Origin: Prevotella sp.
GTDB taxonomy: Bacteria > Bacteroidota > Bacteroidia > Bacteroidales > Bacteroidaceae
Reading direction: 5' to 3'
NCBI GenBank assembly: GCA_017475005.1
Contig: JAFVGI010000043.1
Span: 1 to 52,706, forward strand
Length of the DNA: 52,706 nucleotides
Part shown: positions 40,154-50,056 of the stretch, piece after piece
How the letters are laid out: each line of letters starts with the position of its first letter
Position numbering within the stretch: the stretch's first letter is position 1
Made by a program: the position numbers and the translations under genes
Notes under the pieces: model-generated
Seen by the model: only the letters and a program-made list of their open reading frames with translations
Database searches by the model: none
Told to the model about the DNA's origin: nothing

Positions 40154-42298
40154 ATGAAAGAAAAATTGATTAGAATAGCAAAAATACTATTAAAGTTTTT
40201 CTTGGGTCTTGCCCTGACAGTTGTTTTGATTGTGGGAGGTCTTTATATAACCCTTTCAACAGATTGGGGACAACAGAAACTGTACGAATATACTTTTGAT
40301 GCTCTGCAGAAAACTCTTGATACCAGATTGGTGGTAAAAGAGGTAGAGGCTGATATTATAAGAGGTAGAATCATGCTGCATGGTGTGGAGATAGATGATA
40401 GAGATGGTGTCACTATGCTGCAGGTAGATTCTGTAGGTACTCAGTTAGGCTTAGGAGGTATCTTTAATCGTGAAATATATGTAAACAAATTGTTTCTGAA
40501 AGGTGCAAGGATGGTTCTTTACAAGAAGACTCCAACGTCAGAACCCAATTATCAGTTCGTCTTAGATGCCTTTAAGAAGAAGTCTTTGCAAAAGAAAAAG
40601 ACTCCCAAAAAGCCAAAGAAAGAGCCTTTCTTCCATATTGCAGGAAACATGACCACATTATATATTGGCAGGACAAGTTTGAAGTGGGATATTCTCTCTG
40701 CTCCTAGAAAAGGCAAGGATACTATTGATGTCAACCATCTTGACATACAAGATTTCGGAGTGAGGGTGACAGGTAAGATGGCAGATGAGAATATTGCGAA
40801 TCTTGCATTGAAAGACCTGGCTGTAATTGAGAAGAAGTCTGGAATGACATTCTCACTTAATCGTATAGAATTCCGTGCTATGCTCCAGAGGAGTCTGGAT
40901 TTAATAATCAGTGGTCTCAAATTCAAGTATCAGGACAAGCGGCTTTCAATGAAAACTCTCCATGTAGAGCAACGCAAGGCCAGTCTTGATTTTACAAAAC
41001 CTTTTTCTTTGAAGATTGATTCCATAACATTCAAGAATGATAACCACAAGCCTCGTAAGAATACGGGCAAACCAAACAGAGGATGGTTCGATCAAGGACA
41101 TCTTGATATGGTAGCATCAATGCAGGCCACAGTAAACTATATTTCCAAGGATAGCCTCTATGCACAGATTAATCATCTTGAATTACTTGATAAGCCTAGT
41201 GATTTGGATATCAGACACTTCTCGTCATTTATCAACCGAAGTGGCAAAAGGATAACAGCTACCAACATCTTCATCGCTATGATGCACACGCGCGTACGTA
41301 TGAATAAGGTGGATATTGATATTCCTAGAGTGCAAGTACATGATTTCCCACTTGAGGCTGATGTATATCTGCAAGACCTTGCAAAGCCGTTTGCCACACC
41401 TTTGAGCAATTTTACTACTCCACTGAAGTTACGTCTTGTTTGTGGAGGAGATATTGATAGATACCTGTTCAAGAATATCCATATAACAACTCTGGATAAT
41501 CGCTTGGTGATAACAGGTGAAGGAGACTTGTGTGATGTGACAAAGAAACGTGACTTGACTCTGCATTTCTGGGACTTGAAGATGAGTGCTGTAAAGGGTG
41601 TCAAGGAACAGATCGTTAACCATTTCGCCAAGAAGGTAAATCTGAAGATGACAAAACAGTTGAAGGCTCTTGGTGATATAAGTTATACAGGTAAGGTAGG
41701 TATTGCTTTCCGCCGAGAGGATATCGCAGGTACGCTGTTTACCAAGTATGGCAATCTGAATTTTGATTTCACCCTCGATGGTAATACCCGTCACATGACA
41801 GGTACGATGAGTACTGACAGTATGGACCTTGGTTCGATAATGAATATCAAGAAACTCTCTATTGCACGCACAAGAGCCACCTATGACTTCGACATCACCT
41901 CGAAACGCAAGGCTGAAGCCCTTGGTATAAAGCGAAAGGGGCGTCTGCCTATAGGATCCCTGAAGGCCAATGTCGGTTTTGGCAGCTATGGATCGTTCAA
42001 AGTGAAGAATCTGGCTGCTGATATGGTAAGTGATGGTAGAGAAGCAAAAGGCCATATAGACCTTCCAGGTAATCTTATTGATATAGACGTTGACTTCTCA
42101 TACATCCAGACAGATTATGAGCAAGGGTTGAGAATTCATCCGAAGATGAAATTTACAGATAAGGTAAAGAAATTCTTTGGATTACATAAGGACAAGAAAA
42201 ACAAACAAGACAAGCAAACTAATCAAGACAAACAAGATAAACAAAATGAAAATGGTGACAATGACAGCAACAAAAAGAAGAAGAAATGGTTTAAGTAA
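40154..42298 (+). CDS. AsmA/TamB-like envelope protein
   Basis: This 714-residue protein has one N-terminal membrane helix (about 10-35, LLKFFLGLALTVVLIVGGLY) and a long beta-rich periplasmic region. The TDWGQQKLYEYTFDAL opening followed by amphipathic strands (VEIDDRDG, LDIQDFGVRVTGKMAD) is characteristic of AsmA-like proteins, which are proposed to move lipids between membranes or aid outer-membrane assembly. The tail (about 670-714) is a Lys/Asn/Gln/Asp low-complexity run. The frame opens 52 codons earlier at 39998, but the promoter at 40103-40134 lies inside that extension. The beta-galactosidase gene starts within its last 53 bp. Confidence 0.78.
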   Translation: MKEKLIRIAKILLKFFLGLALTVVLIVGGLYITLSTDWGQQKLYEYTFDALQKTLDTRLVVKEVEADIIRGRIMLHGVEIDDRDGVTMLQVDSVGTQLGLGGIFNREIYVNKLFLKGARMVLYKKTPTSEPNYQFVLDAFKKKSLQKKKTPKKPKKEPFFHIAGNMTTLYIGRTSLKWDILSAPRKGKDTIDVNHLDIQDFGVRVTGKMADENIANLALKDLAVIEKKSGMTFSLNRIEFRAMLQRSLDLIISGLKFKYQDKRLSMKTLHVEQRKASLDFTKPFSLKIDSITFKNDNHKPRKNTGKPNRGWFDQGHLDMVASMQATVNYISKDSLYAQINHLELLDKPSDLDIRHFSSFINRSGKRITATNIFIAMMHTRVRMNKVDIDIPRVQVHDFPLEADVYLQDLAKPFATPLSNFTTPLKLRLVCGGDIDRYLFKNIHITTLDNRLVITGEGDLCDVTKKRDLTLHFWDLKMSAVKGVKEQIVNHFAKKVNLKMTKQLKALGDISYTGKVGIAFRREDIAGTLFTKYGNLNFDFTLDGNTRHMTGTMSTDSMDLGSIMNIKKLSIARTRATYDFDITSKRKAEALGIKRKGRLPIGSLKANVGFGSYGSFKVKNLAADMVSDGREAKGHIDLPGNLIDIDVDFSYIQTDYEQGLRIHPKMKFTDKVKKFFGLHKDKKNKQDKQTNQDKQDKQNENGDNDSNKKKKKWFK

Positions 42299-45191
42299 AC
42301 TGCTATGTTCTGCAGCAATGTCTTTAGCCTTTCTCCCTGTAATGGGACAGACCTTTACAGAATGGCACGATTTTAAAGTTAATGAGGTAAACCGTTACCC
42401 AGTACACACAGATGTTCTTCCTTCTACGTCAGAGAAGGTTTCTCTCGATGGCGTATGGAAATTCAAAGGAGTGATGAATGCAGACGAACGTCCTACAGAT
42501 TTCTTCACTCTGAAGTACGACGACTCTTCATGGGGCACTATGCCAGTACCCGGTTGTTGGGAGCTGAATGGCTTTGGTGAGCCGATATATGTTAATATGG
42601 GCTTCGCATGGAGTGGACATTTCAAGAATGACCCACCAAATGTTCCTGTGAAAGACAATCATGTAGGCTCTTATCGTAAGACTGTCACTATTCCTGCAGA
42701 TTGGAAGGGAAAGCAGGTAATAATCCATTTCGGCTCTGTTACCAGCAATATATATTTGTGGGTAAATGGCAAGTATGTCGGTTATACAGAAGATGCAAAG
42801 ATAGCATCAGAGTTTGACATCACCAAGTTCGTAAAGCCAGGCGACAACCTTATAGCCTTCCAGGTGTTCCGTTGGTGTGATGGCTCGTATGACGAAGACC
42901 AGGATTTCTGGCGCTTCTCTGGTGTGGCACGCTCAAGCTATCTCTATACTAAAAATCCAAAGAACCAGATTACAGATATTCGTGTAACACAAAATCTTAC
43001 AGACGATTACAAGGATGGCATCCTGACAGTAAAGGTAAAGACCAAGGGATCTTCTAAAATTACATATTCCCTGAAAGATGCTTATGGTAAGGAAGTTGCC
43101 AATGTAGTTGGTAAGGGCGAGGAGACAGAGATAAAACTTGCCAATGCCAATAAGTGGAGTGCTGAACAACCATATCTCTATACCCTTACAGCAACACAGG
43201 ATGGTGGAGAGATAATAACCCAAAAGGTAGGTTTCCGCAAGGTGGAGATAAAAAATTCTCAGATGCTCGTCAATGGTCAGCCAATACTTATCAAGGGTGC
43301 TAACCGTCATGAGATGGATCCTGATGGAGGATATGTGGTTTCGCGTGAACGCATGATAGAAGACATTCGTCTTATGAAACGTCTCAATGTCAATGCTGTC
43401 AGAACATGTCACTATCCTGACGATCCTATGTGGTATGACCTCTGCGACGAATATGGCATATATATGTGTGCAGAAGCCAATCAGGAGTCCCATGGATTCG
43501 GATATGGCGACGAAGGAAAACGTGTTGCTCCATTGTTCCATGAGCAGATAATGATGCGTAACAAGAATAATGTCGCAACAAAGTTCAATCACCCTTCTAT
43601 CATAGTATGGAGTTTGGGTAATGAGACATGTATGTCAGACAACTTCAAGGATGCCTATAATTGGATAAAGACTCAGGACCTCTCACGTCCTGTACAGTAT
43701 GAGCAGGCTCATGGAGGTGAGGGAACAGATATCTTCTGTCCTATGTATTTCTCACAACACAGCTGTGAAGAATACTCAAAGAATCCAAAGAACCTCAAAC
43801 CGCTGATAGAGTGTGAGTATGCACATGCTATGGGTAATTCCGGTGGTGGATTTAAGGAATATTGGGACCTCGTCAGGAAATATCCGAAGTTCCAAGGTGG
43901 CTTTATATGGGATTTCGTTGATCAAGCCCTTCGTGATAAGCGTGACAACACTAAATTCCTTTATGGAGGAGATTATAATGACTATGATGGGTCAGATAAC
44001 AACTTCAACTGTAACGGTTTTGTCACAACAGACAGAAAGGTTACTCCTCAAGGCTATGAATATGCCTATTACTACCAGAATATCTGGACGGAAGGTGTCG
44101 ATTTGTCAAAGGGAGTAGTGAGTGTTATGAATGAGAATTTCTTCCGTCCCCTTGATTATGTTGACATGAAATGGTGCGTTACCCTGAATGGAAAAATAGT
44201 AAAGGAAGGCATCGTTTCTAATCTTAATATCGCTCCACAGCAGAGCAAGGAAGTGACTCTTCCATTCGATGCAACAAGCATAGGGCAAAATGGAGAAGCT
44301 ATCCTCAATGTCTCTTATGTTATGAAGAATAACGAACCACTTCTCAATGCAGGTCAGGAGATTGCCCATCAGCAAATTATCATAAATAGCTATGACTATG
44401 CAGCAGAGGTAGAAAGCAGGACAAGTGGTGCAGAGGCAAAAACATTCACTCCATTGCCATTCACCTTGCGTCCAAACTTCTGGCGAGCAATGACCGACAA
44501 CGATTTCGGAGCACATCTGCCACAGCGACTCAAAGCATGGAAGAATCCTCGTATGTGGTGTGAGTCAAGAACCCTCGATGGCAACCAAATTGTTGAGAAA
44601 TATCGCATAGATGCTGTTCATGCAAACTTTACCCTTACATACACTTCTATGTCCGATAATACATGGAAGGTGGAAGAGAGTATTGCCTTTGATGCAGATG
44701 CCAAGGATGTTCCTAATATGCCACGTTTCGGTGTTGTCATTCTCCTGCCATATGATATGGACGAGAGCACATGGTACGGACGTGGACCTATAGAGAACTA
44801 TGCAGATCGTAAGATGTCACAGAACATAGGTATTTATACCGCAACAGCCGACAGTCAGTTCTGGCCATATGTTCGTCCACAGGAGACAGGCTCTAAGTGT
44901 GACATTCGCTGGTGGCAGCAGTCAAAGGGTAGTGAAGGCTATGAGGTATTCTCAGATGATAGTTTCTCTGCCTGTGCTCTCCATTACGAGGTGCGTGACA
45001 TGGACGAAGACAGTAAGAAGCAACGTCATCCTCAGGATATTAAGAAGTCATACTACACCAATCTCTACATCGACCAGCAGATGGCTGGAGTAGGGGGCAC
45101 AGACTCATGGAGTGGCAATGCAGAAGCCCTGAAACCATATCGAGTGGAAGCAAAAGACAGAACCTTTACCTTCTACATCAAGAAGAAGTAA
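42246..45191 (+). CDS. Beta-galactosidase, glycoside hydrolase family 2
   Basis: This protein of about 981 residues is exported: a basic stretch and hydrophobic helix end at LPVMGQ. The GH2 sugar-binding, immunoglobulin-like and TIM-barrel domains are in order, followed by the Bgal_small_N-type C-terminal domain (FWRAMTDNDFGAHLP, GRGPIENYADRK). The acid/base Glu is in WSLGNE (Glu460) and the nucleophile is in CEYAHAMGNS (Glu524), as in LacZ. The frame opens at 42177, but that part reads the Lys-rich tail of the preceding gene in another frame. ATG at 42246 is preferred and 42261 is possible. The role is cleavage of beta-galactosides from plant or host glycans in the periplasm. A clear terminator follows. 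Confidence 0.93.
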   Translation: MKMVTMTATKRRRNGLSKLLCSAAMSLAFLPVMGQTFTEWHDFKVNEVNRYPVHTDVLPSTSEKVSLDGVWKFKGVMNADERPTDFFTLKYDDSSWGTMPVPGCWELNGFGEPIYVNMGFAWSGHFKNDPPNVPVKDNHVGSYRKTVTIPADWKGKQVIIHFGSVTSNIYLWVNGKYVGYTEDAKIASEFDITKFVKPGDNLIAFQVFRWCDGSYDEDQDFWRFSGVARSSYLYTKNPKNQITDIRVTQNLTDDYKDGILTVKVKTKGSSKITYSLKDAYGKEVANVVGKGEETEIKLANANKWSAEQPYLYTLTATQDGGEIITQKVGFRKVEIKNSQMLVNGQPILIKGANRHEMDPDGGYVVSRERMIEDIRLMKRLNVNAVRTCHYPDDPMWYDLCDEYGIYMCAEANQESHGFGYGDEGKRVAPLFHEQIMMRNKNNVATKFNHPSIIVWSLGNETCMSDNFKDAYNWIKTQDLSRPVQYEQAHGGEGTDIFCPMYFSQHSCEEYSKNPKNLKPLIECEYAHAMGNSGGGFKEYWDLVRKYPKFQGGFIWDFVDQALRDKRDNTKFLYGGDYNDYDGSDNNFNCNGFVTTDRKVTPQGYEYAYYYQNIWTEGVDLSKGVVSVMNENFFRPLDYVDMKWCVTLNGKIVKEGIVSNLNIAPQQSKEVTLPFDATSIGQNGEAILNVSYVMKNNEPLLNAGQEIAHQQIIINSYDYAAEVESRTSGAEAKTFTPLPFTLRPNFWRAMTDNDFGAHLPQRLKAWKNPRMWCESRTLDGNQIVEKYRIDAVHANFTLTYTSMSDNTWKVEESIAFDADAKDVPNMPRFGVVILLPYDMDESTWYGRGPIENYADRKMSQNIGIYTATADSQFWPYVRPQETGSKCDIRWWQQSKGSEGYEVFSDDSFSACALHYEVRDMDEDSKKQRHPQDIKKSYYTNLYIDQQMAGVGGTDSWSGNAEALKPYRVEAKDRTFTFYIKKK

Positions 45192-45218
45192 GAGAAGGCT
45201 TCGGACTTAGTAATAAAG

Positions 45219-45256
45219 AAATCCTCACAATCCCTTGTGAGGATTTCTTGTTTTCA
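45219..45256 (+). terminator. Terminator after the beta-galactosidase gene
   Basis: The 12-bp perfect arms AAATCCTCACAA/TTGTGAGGATTT (45219-45230 and 45235-45246) have a TCCC loop and are followed by CTTGTTTTC. Confidence 0.88.
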
Positions 45257-45322
45257 ATCCTGCTTATAAATTAACCTATAACGCTTGAAAATACAAGCAA
45301 AAAAATAAAAAATATTATTTTG

Positions 45323-45354
45323 TTTGGTATTTTGCTCACTTTTTTGTAACTTTG
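45323..45354 (+). promoter_or_regulatory. Promoter of lptD
   Basis: TTTG (45323-45326), a 20-bp spacer and TAACTTTG (45347-45354). The spacer and upstream block nearly repeat the promoter at 5794-5825. The TTG that opens the longer frame (45352) is part of the -7 box, so translation must start at 45367. Confidence 0.85.
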
Positions 45355-45366
45355 CCGCGATTTTTT

Positions 45367-48312
45367 ATGCGTGCACGTACGACCATCATCATATTGTTCC
45401 TTGCCATCATATTTGTGATGGCCGGTAATGTGATGCAGGTGGCGCAGAGGGGGAATGATAACGAAAACCAAAACGAAAACGAAAACGAAAAAGTTAACGT
45501 TGACAGCTTGTTAAAATCGGACTCTGTCGGTGGCTTGGATTCTCTGTTGAAAAGAGATTCTTCCATCATTGACAGTCTTGACTCTATCAATCCCCTTGAT
45601 ACATTGGATTCGCTCCATAGGGCCATCTATCTTAGAAACAAGCACCTGGACGATTCTATTGCTGCCGACTCAGCAAACCGCAAAAAAAAGAATGGTATTG
45701 ATTTTCCCGTAAATTATACTTCCAACGACTCTCTGGTATATTATGCCGACTCCCGTAAGGCATTTCTCTTTGGTAATGCTAATGTGAAGTATGACAATAT
45801 GGATCTCACCGCAGAACACATTGATGTGCAGATGGATTCGTCATTGGTGCATGCTGCCGGTGCAGAGCGCTATGTGAAGGATGATTTGCCACCATTGCCT
45901 AAAGATTCTGGTCGCATTGACTCTTCCAAGATGCGGAAAGAACGATATGGTCTCCCTATCTTCCTTATGGGGTCTGACAAATATGAGACGGACACAATGT
46001 CTTTCAACTTCAAGACAAAGAAGGGCCTCATTCAGAATGCCTATACCGAGCAGCAGGATGGTTTCCTGTTGTCAGAGAAGTCGAAACGCGACAAGGACGG
46101 CGTCCTATACCTGAAGCACGGAAGATATACCACCTGTGATGATCCGGAGCCTGATTTCTATCTGGCCCTTACCCGTGCCAAGGTGCGTCCGGGTAAGGAT
46201 GTAGTGTTCGGACCGGCATACCTCGTGGTGCAGGATGTTCCACTGCCTTTGGCTATCCCATACGGTTTCTTCCCATTCTCAAAGAGTTACAGCAGCGGCT
46301 TTATCATGCCGACATATGGTGATGAGCAGGCTCGCGGCTTCTATTTGAAGGATGGCGGATATTATTTTGCTATTAGTGACAACATAGACCTGAAGCTTCT
46401 TGGCGAGATATATACCAAGGGTTCGTGGGCTTTCTCGGCTGCTTCAAACTATAACTTCCGCTATAAGTATGCAGGACAGTTCTTCTTCTCTTATCAGGAT
46501 ACCAAGAATGGTGAGAAGGGTTTTCCTGACTATACTAAGACAACGAGTTTCAAGGTGCAGTGGAGCCATCGTCAGGATGCAAAGGCAAATCCGTATCGTT
46601 CCTTCTCTGCAAGTGTAAACTATGCATCGACATCATATGAGAGGGATAACCTGAATTCTATGTATAACCCTACCACGATGACACAGAGTACCAGAACATC
46701 ATCTGTATCGTGGGGAACAACATTCAGCAGCATCGGCATGACTCTCTCTGCAACAGCCAATGCCACACAGAATATGCGTGACTCATCGGTTGCTCTCACC
46801 TTGCCTGACCTGAATATCAACATTTCACGTTTCTATCCATTCCGTCGTTCAAAGAAGGTTGGAGAGGACCGCTGGTATGAGAAAATCTATATGAGCTATA
46901 CCGGACATATTTCCAATTCTATTTCTACAAAGGAGGATAAACTGATGAAGTCAAACCTCATAAAGGACTGGAGAAATGGCTGGCAGCATAGTATTCCTAT
47001 CGGTGCTACATTCTCGTTGTTCAAATATATCAACATAACACCGAGCGTCAACTTCACTGACAGGACTTATATGAATAAGATTTATCAGTCCTGGGATCAG
47101 GAGAATCAGAAGGTTCGCAATGATACTGTCTATGGCTTCTACAATGTATATAACTGGAGCAGCAGTGTCAGTGCCAACACAAAGATATATGGTTTCTTTG
47201 TTCCTAATAGAAAGTTGTTCGGCGAAAAGATACAGGCCATACGTCATACCCTGACCCCAAGTATCAGTTTCTCGTATGCTCCTGACTTCGGTGCCAGCCG
47301 CTATGGATATTACAAGACATACCAGAAAACAGACCTCTCAGGTTCTCCTATCGGGCAGCCTGTCAGCTATTCTCCATACAGCAGTGGTATCTTCGGTGTT
47401 CCTGGAAAAGGAAAGACTGGAAGTATCTCCTTCGACCTTGACAACAATATCGAGATGAAGGTAAAGGCATCGGACAATGATACTGCAGAATACAAGAAGA
47501 TAAGCATCATCGACCAATTGGGTGCTTCTATGTCGTACAATATGGCTGCTGAGACACGCCCGTGGAGTGACCTCTCTACACGTCTAAGGCTGAAGATTAC
47601 CAAGAGCTACACCTTCTCAATGAATGCTGTCTTCGCCACCTATGCATACGAACTCGATGAGAATGGACGTCCGTATATCGGTACCCATACGGAATACAGC
47701 AAGGGACGCTTCGGACGTTTCCAGGGTATGTCGCAGAACGTCTCATACACCATCACTCCTGACAAGATAAGAAATCTCTTCAAGAAGAAAAAGAAAAAGG
47801 ACGACGAGGATACACCGGCAATGGGAAATGAAGACACTGGTGTAGAGTCCAACGTTGACCCTACTATGGAAGCAGCAAAACACGGTGCTACAAAGAAGAA
47901 TGCAGGAATGGCAGAGGTGGATGATGACGGATATATGAAGTTCTCTATGCCTTGGAGCCTCACATTCTCTTATGGTATCACTATGCGTGAGAATACTTCT
48001 GGAGAATTCAACAAGGACAAAATGCGCTATCCGTATAAGTATAGCCAGAATCTTAACTTCTCAGGAAATATACGCATCTCCGATGGCTGGAACATTGCCT
48101 TCACTTCGGGCTATGACTTTGACTACCATAAGCTTTCAATGACCACTGCATCGCTGGCACGAGATCTTCACTGCTTCTCAATGTCATGCTCTGTAGTGCT
48201 TACTCCATATACATCATATAACTTCTCATTCCGCTGTAACGCAGCAACACTGGCTGATGCCCTGAAGTATGACAAACGCTCTGGATACAGCAATGCTGTG
48301 AAGTGGTACTGA
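45367..48312 (+). CDS. lptD: LPS-assembly protein LptD (Bacteroidetes type)
   Basis: This outer-membrane protein of about 981 residues, predicted to insert LPS into the outer leaflet, has a signal segment (MRARTTIIILFLAIIFVMAGNVMQV). A low-complexity NENQNENENEN stretch and Ser/Asp-rich linker follow (to about 110). The OstA-like N-terminal jelly-roll is at about 110-270 (YYADSRKAFLFGNANVKYDNMDLTAEHIDV), then a large beta-barrel with alternating aromatics to the C-terminal Tyr. The linker carries hexanucleotide repeats like those in the gene at the left edge. An insertion of Lys and Asp (KKKKKKDDED, about 815) is probably a loop. The leader is only about 5-7 nt. Confidence 0.87.
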   Translation: MRARTTIIILFLAIIFVMAGNVMQVAQRGNDNENQNENENEKVNVDSLLKSDSVGGLDSLLKRDSSIIDSLDSINPLDTLDSLHRAIYLRNKHLDDSIAADSANRKKKNGIDFPVNYTSNDSLVYYADSRKAFLFGNANVKYDNMDLTAEHIDVQMDSSLVHAAGAERYVKDDLPPLPKDSGRIDSSKMRKERYGLPIFLMGSDKYETDTMSFNFKTKKGLIQNAYTEQQDGFLLSEKSKRDKDGVLYLKHGRYTTCDDPEPDFYLALTRAKVRPGKDVVFGPAYLVVQDVPLPLAIPYGFFPFSKSYSSGFIMPTYGDEQARGFYLKDGGYYFAISDNIDLKLLGEIYTKGSWAFSAASNYNFRYKYAGQFFFSYQDTKNGEKGFPDYTKTTSFKVQWSHRQDAKANPYRSFSASVNYASTSYERDNLNSMYNPTTMTQSTRTSSVSWGTTFSSIGMTLSATANATQNMRDSSVALTLPDLNINISRFYPFRRSKKVGEDRWYEKIYMSYTGHISNSISTKEDKLMKSNLIKDWRNGWQHSIPIGATFSLFKYINITPSVNFTDRTYMNKIYQSWDQENQKVRNDTVYGFYNVYNWSSSVSANTKIYGFFVPNRKLFGEKIQAIRHTLTPSISFSYAPDFGASRYGYYKTYQKTDLSGSPIGQPVSYSPYSSGIFGVPGKGKTGSISFDLDNNIEMKVKASDNDTAEYKKISIIDQLGASMSYNMAAETRPWSDLSTRLRLKITKSYTFSMNAVFATYAYELDENGRPYIGTHTEYSKGRFGRFQGMSQNVSYTITPDKIRNLFKKKKKKDDEDTPAMGNEDTGVESNVDPTMEAAKHGATKKNAGMAEVDDDGYMKFSMPWSLTFSYGITMRENTSGEFNKDKMRYPYKYSQNLNFSGNIRISDGWNIAFTSGYDFDYHKLSMTTASLARDLHCFSMSCSVVLTPYTSYNFSFRCNAATLADALKYDKRSGYSNAVKWY

Positions 48313-48349
48313 GTATAGTTTATAGTTTAAAGTAATCCATATAAAGACG

Positions 48350-49762
48350 ATGAATGACATCTTGAATTACATATCAGACCTTCTTTGGGGGTATCCGATG
48401 ATAATACTTCTGTTTGGTACGCATATTTATCTTACCATTCGTCTGAAGTTTCCTCAGAGGAAGATTTTTACGGCCATTAAGCTTTCTGTTACGAAGGATA
48501 AGGACGGCGATGGCGATGTGAGCCAGTTTGCTGCTCTTGCCACAGCTCTTGCTGCCACTATTGGTACAGGAAATATTATCGGTGTCGGTACCGCTATCGC
48601 TCTCGGTGGTCCTGGTGCTGTGATGTGGTGTTGGCTGACAGGTGTCTTCGGTATCGCAACAAAGTACAGTGAGGGCCTTCTGGCAGTGAAGTATCGTCAG
48701 AAGTCTGAGAAAGGCCACATGATTGGTGGTCCGATGTATGTTCTTCAGGAGGGCTTGCATTCCAGATGGGCTGGTATGCTCTTCGCTATCTTTACCGCTA
48801 TTGCAGCCTTCGGTATCGGTTCTACGGTACAGGCAAATGCCATCTCTTCCCTTGCCAGTGATGTCATGGGAATTAATCCTTGGGTGTCAGGTGTTATAAT
48901 AACATTCCTTGTTGGATTGGTTCTCATCGGTGGTATCAAGAGTATAGCACGAGTATGTTCCGCATTGGTGCCGTTTATGGCTCTTGTTTATGTAGTGGGT
49001 TGCATTGTAATCCTTTGTATGGAAAGTGCTTATGTATGGCCGGCAATAAAACTCATTGTATCATCTGCCTTCACAGGGCATGCTGTTGGTGGTGGCGTTT
49101 TGGGTAGTTCTATTATGATAGCAGCCCGTTATGGTATCGCCAGAGGTTTGTTCTCTAATGAGTCAGGTCTCGGTTCTGCTCCTATCGTGGCAGCATCGGC
49201 ACAAACCAGTAATCCTGTGCGCCAGGCATTGGTATCGGCATCAGGAACATTCTGGGACACCGTCGTTATATGTGCCGTAACAGGTATCGTGATTGTCAGT
49301 TGCGTACTGTCATACGCAGATGTCTCGATGATTGAGAACGGTGTTCTCCGTCATGTTTTCGAGAGGGTACTTCAGGAAAAACTCCAGGTTCTTGATGGTG
49401 GAGGACTGACAAGGATAGCCTTCAACCAGATTCCGTACGTGGGCGCACCATTGCTGATGTTCGGTCTGTTTACCTTCGCCTTCTCTACCATCCTCGGATG
49501 GAGTCTGTATGCACAGCGTGCCGTAGAGTATATTGGTGGCTATAAATGGTCAAAGGTATATGTATGGCTGTTCGTCGTTGCTGTGTTCCTCGGCTCTGCC
49601 ATAAACCTCAACACCGTATGGACAATGGCAGACATCTTCAATGCCCTCATGGCAATTCCTAACCTCTGCGCACTCATACTGCTCAGTAAGGTACTGGTAA
49701 AGGATACAGACTACTATCTTTGGAACAATCGCCTGAATGAATCAGGGAAGAGTGATGAGTGA
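48350..49762 (+). CDS. Alanine/glycine:cation symporter (AGCS family)
   Basis: This 470-residue inner-membrane carrier takes up alanine or glycine with Na+ (or H+). The signature LAATIGTGNIIGVGTAIALGGPGAVMW (about 66-92) and NESGLGSAPIVAA (about 271-283) are family hallmarks, and about 11 helices are predicted. Directly after its stop, GTGATTA-type repeats begin (49757-49790). The sodium-pumping decarboxylase genes follow, so a shared sodium gradient is plausible (inference). Confidence 0.93.
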   Translation: MNDILNYISDLLWGYPMIILLFGTHIYLTIRLKFPQRKIFTAIKLSVTKDKDGDGDVSQFAALATALAATIGTGNIIGVGTAIALGGPGAVMWCWLTGVFGIATKYSEGLLAVKYRQKSEKGHMIGGPMYVLQEGLHSRWAGMLFAIFTAIAAFGIGSTVQANAISSLASDVMGINPWVSGVIITFLVGLVLIGGIKSIARVCSALVPFMALVYVVGCIVILCMESAYVWPAIKLIVSSAFTGHAVGGGVLGSSIMIAARYGIARGLFSNESGLGSAPIVAASAQTSNPVRQALVSASGTFWDTVVICAVTGIVIVSCVLSYADVSMIENGVLRHVFERVLQEKLQVLDGGGLTRIAFNQIPYVGAPLLMFGLFTFAFSTILGWSLYAQRAVEYIGGYKWSKVYVWLFVVAVFLGSAINLNTVWTMADIFNALMAIPNLCALILLSKVLVKDTDYYLWNNRLNESGKSDE

Positions 49763-49811
49763 TTAGTTGTTAGTGATTAGTGAAAGTAAGAATATCAAAA
49801 CAAAATAATAA

Positions 49812-50045
49812 ATGATTACAACAGGAATAACATTAATGGTTATCGGAATGGTGACAGTATTCTCTGTACTGCTGTTCATCATCTTTGTCAGCAAGGGATT
49901 GATATTCATTGTCAATAATGCAATCCCTGACACCTCGGAGAAAAAGTCGCAGATACCTGATGACATCTGTGAGGTTATCAACAAGACAGTATTCCAGATA
50001 ACCGGCGGCCGGGGAAAGGTTGCAAATATTCAAGAGGTAAAATAA
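49812..50045 (+). CDS. oadG: Oxaloacetate decarboxylase gamma-type subunit (OadG family)
   Basis: This 77-residue protein has a single N-terminal membrane helix (about 7-34, LMVIGMVTVFSVLLFIIFVSKGLI) and a short soluble tail, the typical layout of OadG/MmdD. The subunit holds the soluble carboxyltransferase to the membrane subunit. The alpha-subunit gene follows 11 bp downstream, which makes the assignment secure despite weak sequence conservation. Confidence 0.85.
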   Translation: MITTGITLMVIGMVTVFSVLLFIIFVSKGLIFIVNNAIPDTSEKKSQIPDDICEVINKTVFQITGGRGKVANIQEVK

Positions 50046-50056
50046 CAGTACAATAT

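Noticed and set aside
42933-43592. Long minus-strand frame opposite the beta-galactosidase gene (219 codons)
   Set aside because: It is a shadow of the GH2 catalytic domain; the plus strand holds the conserved catalytic motifs.
45352-45366. TTG start five codons upstream for lptD
   Set aside because: This TTG is the last part of the -7 box TAACTTTG, so it would not be in the mRNA.
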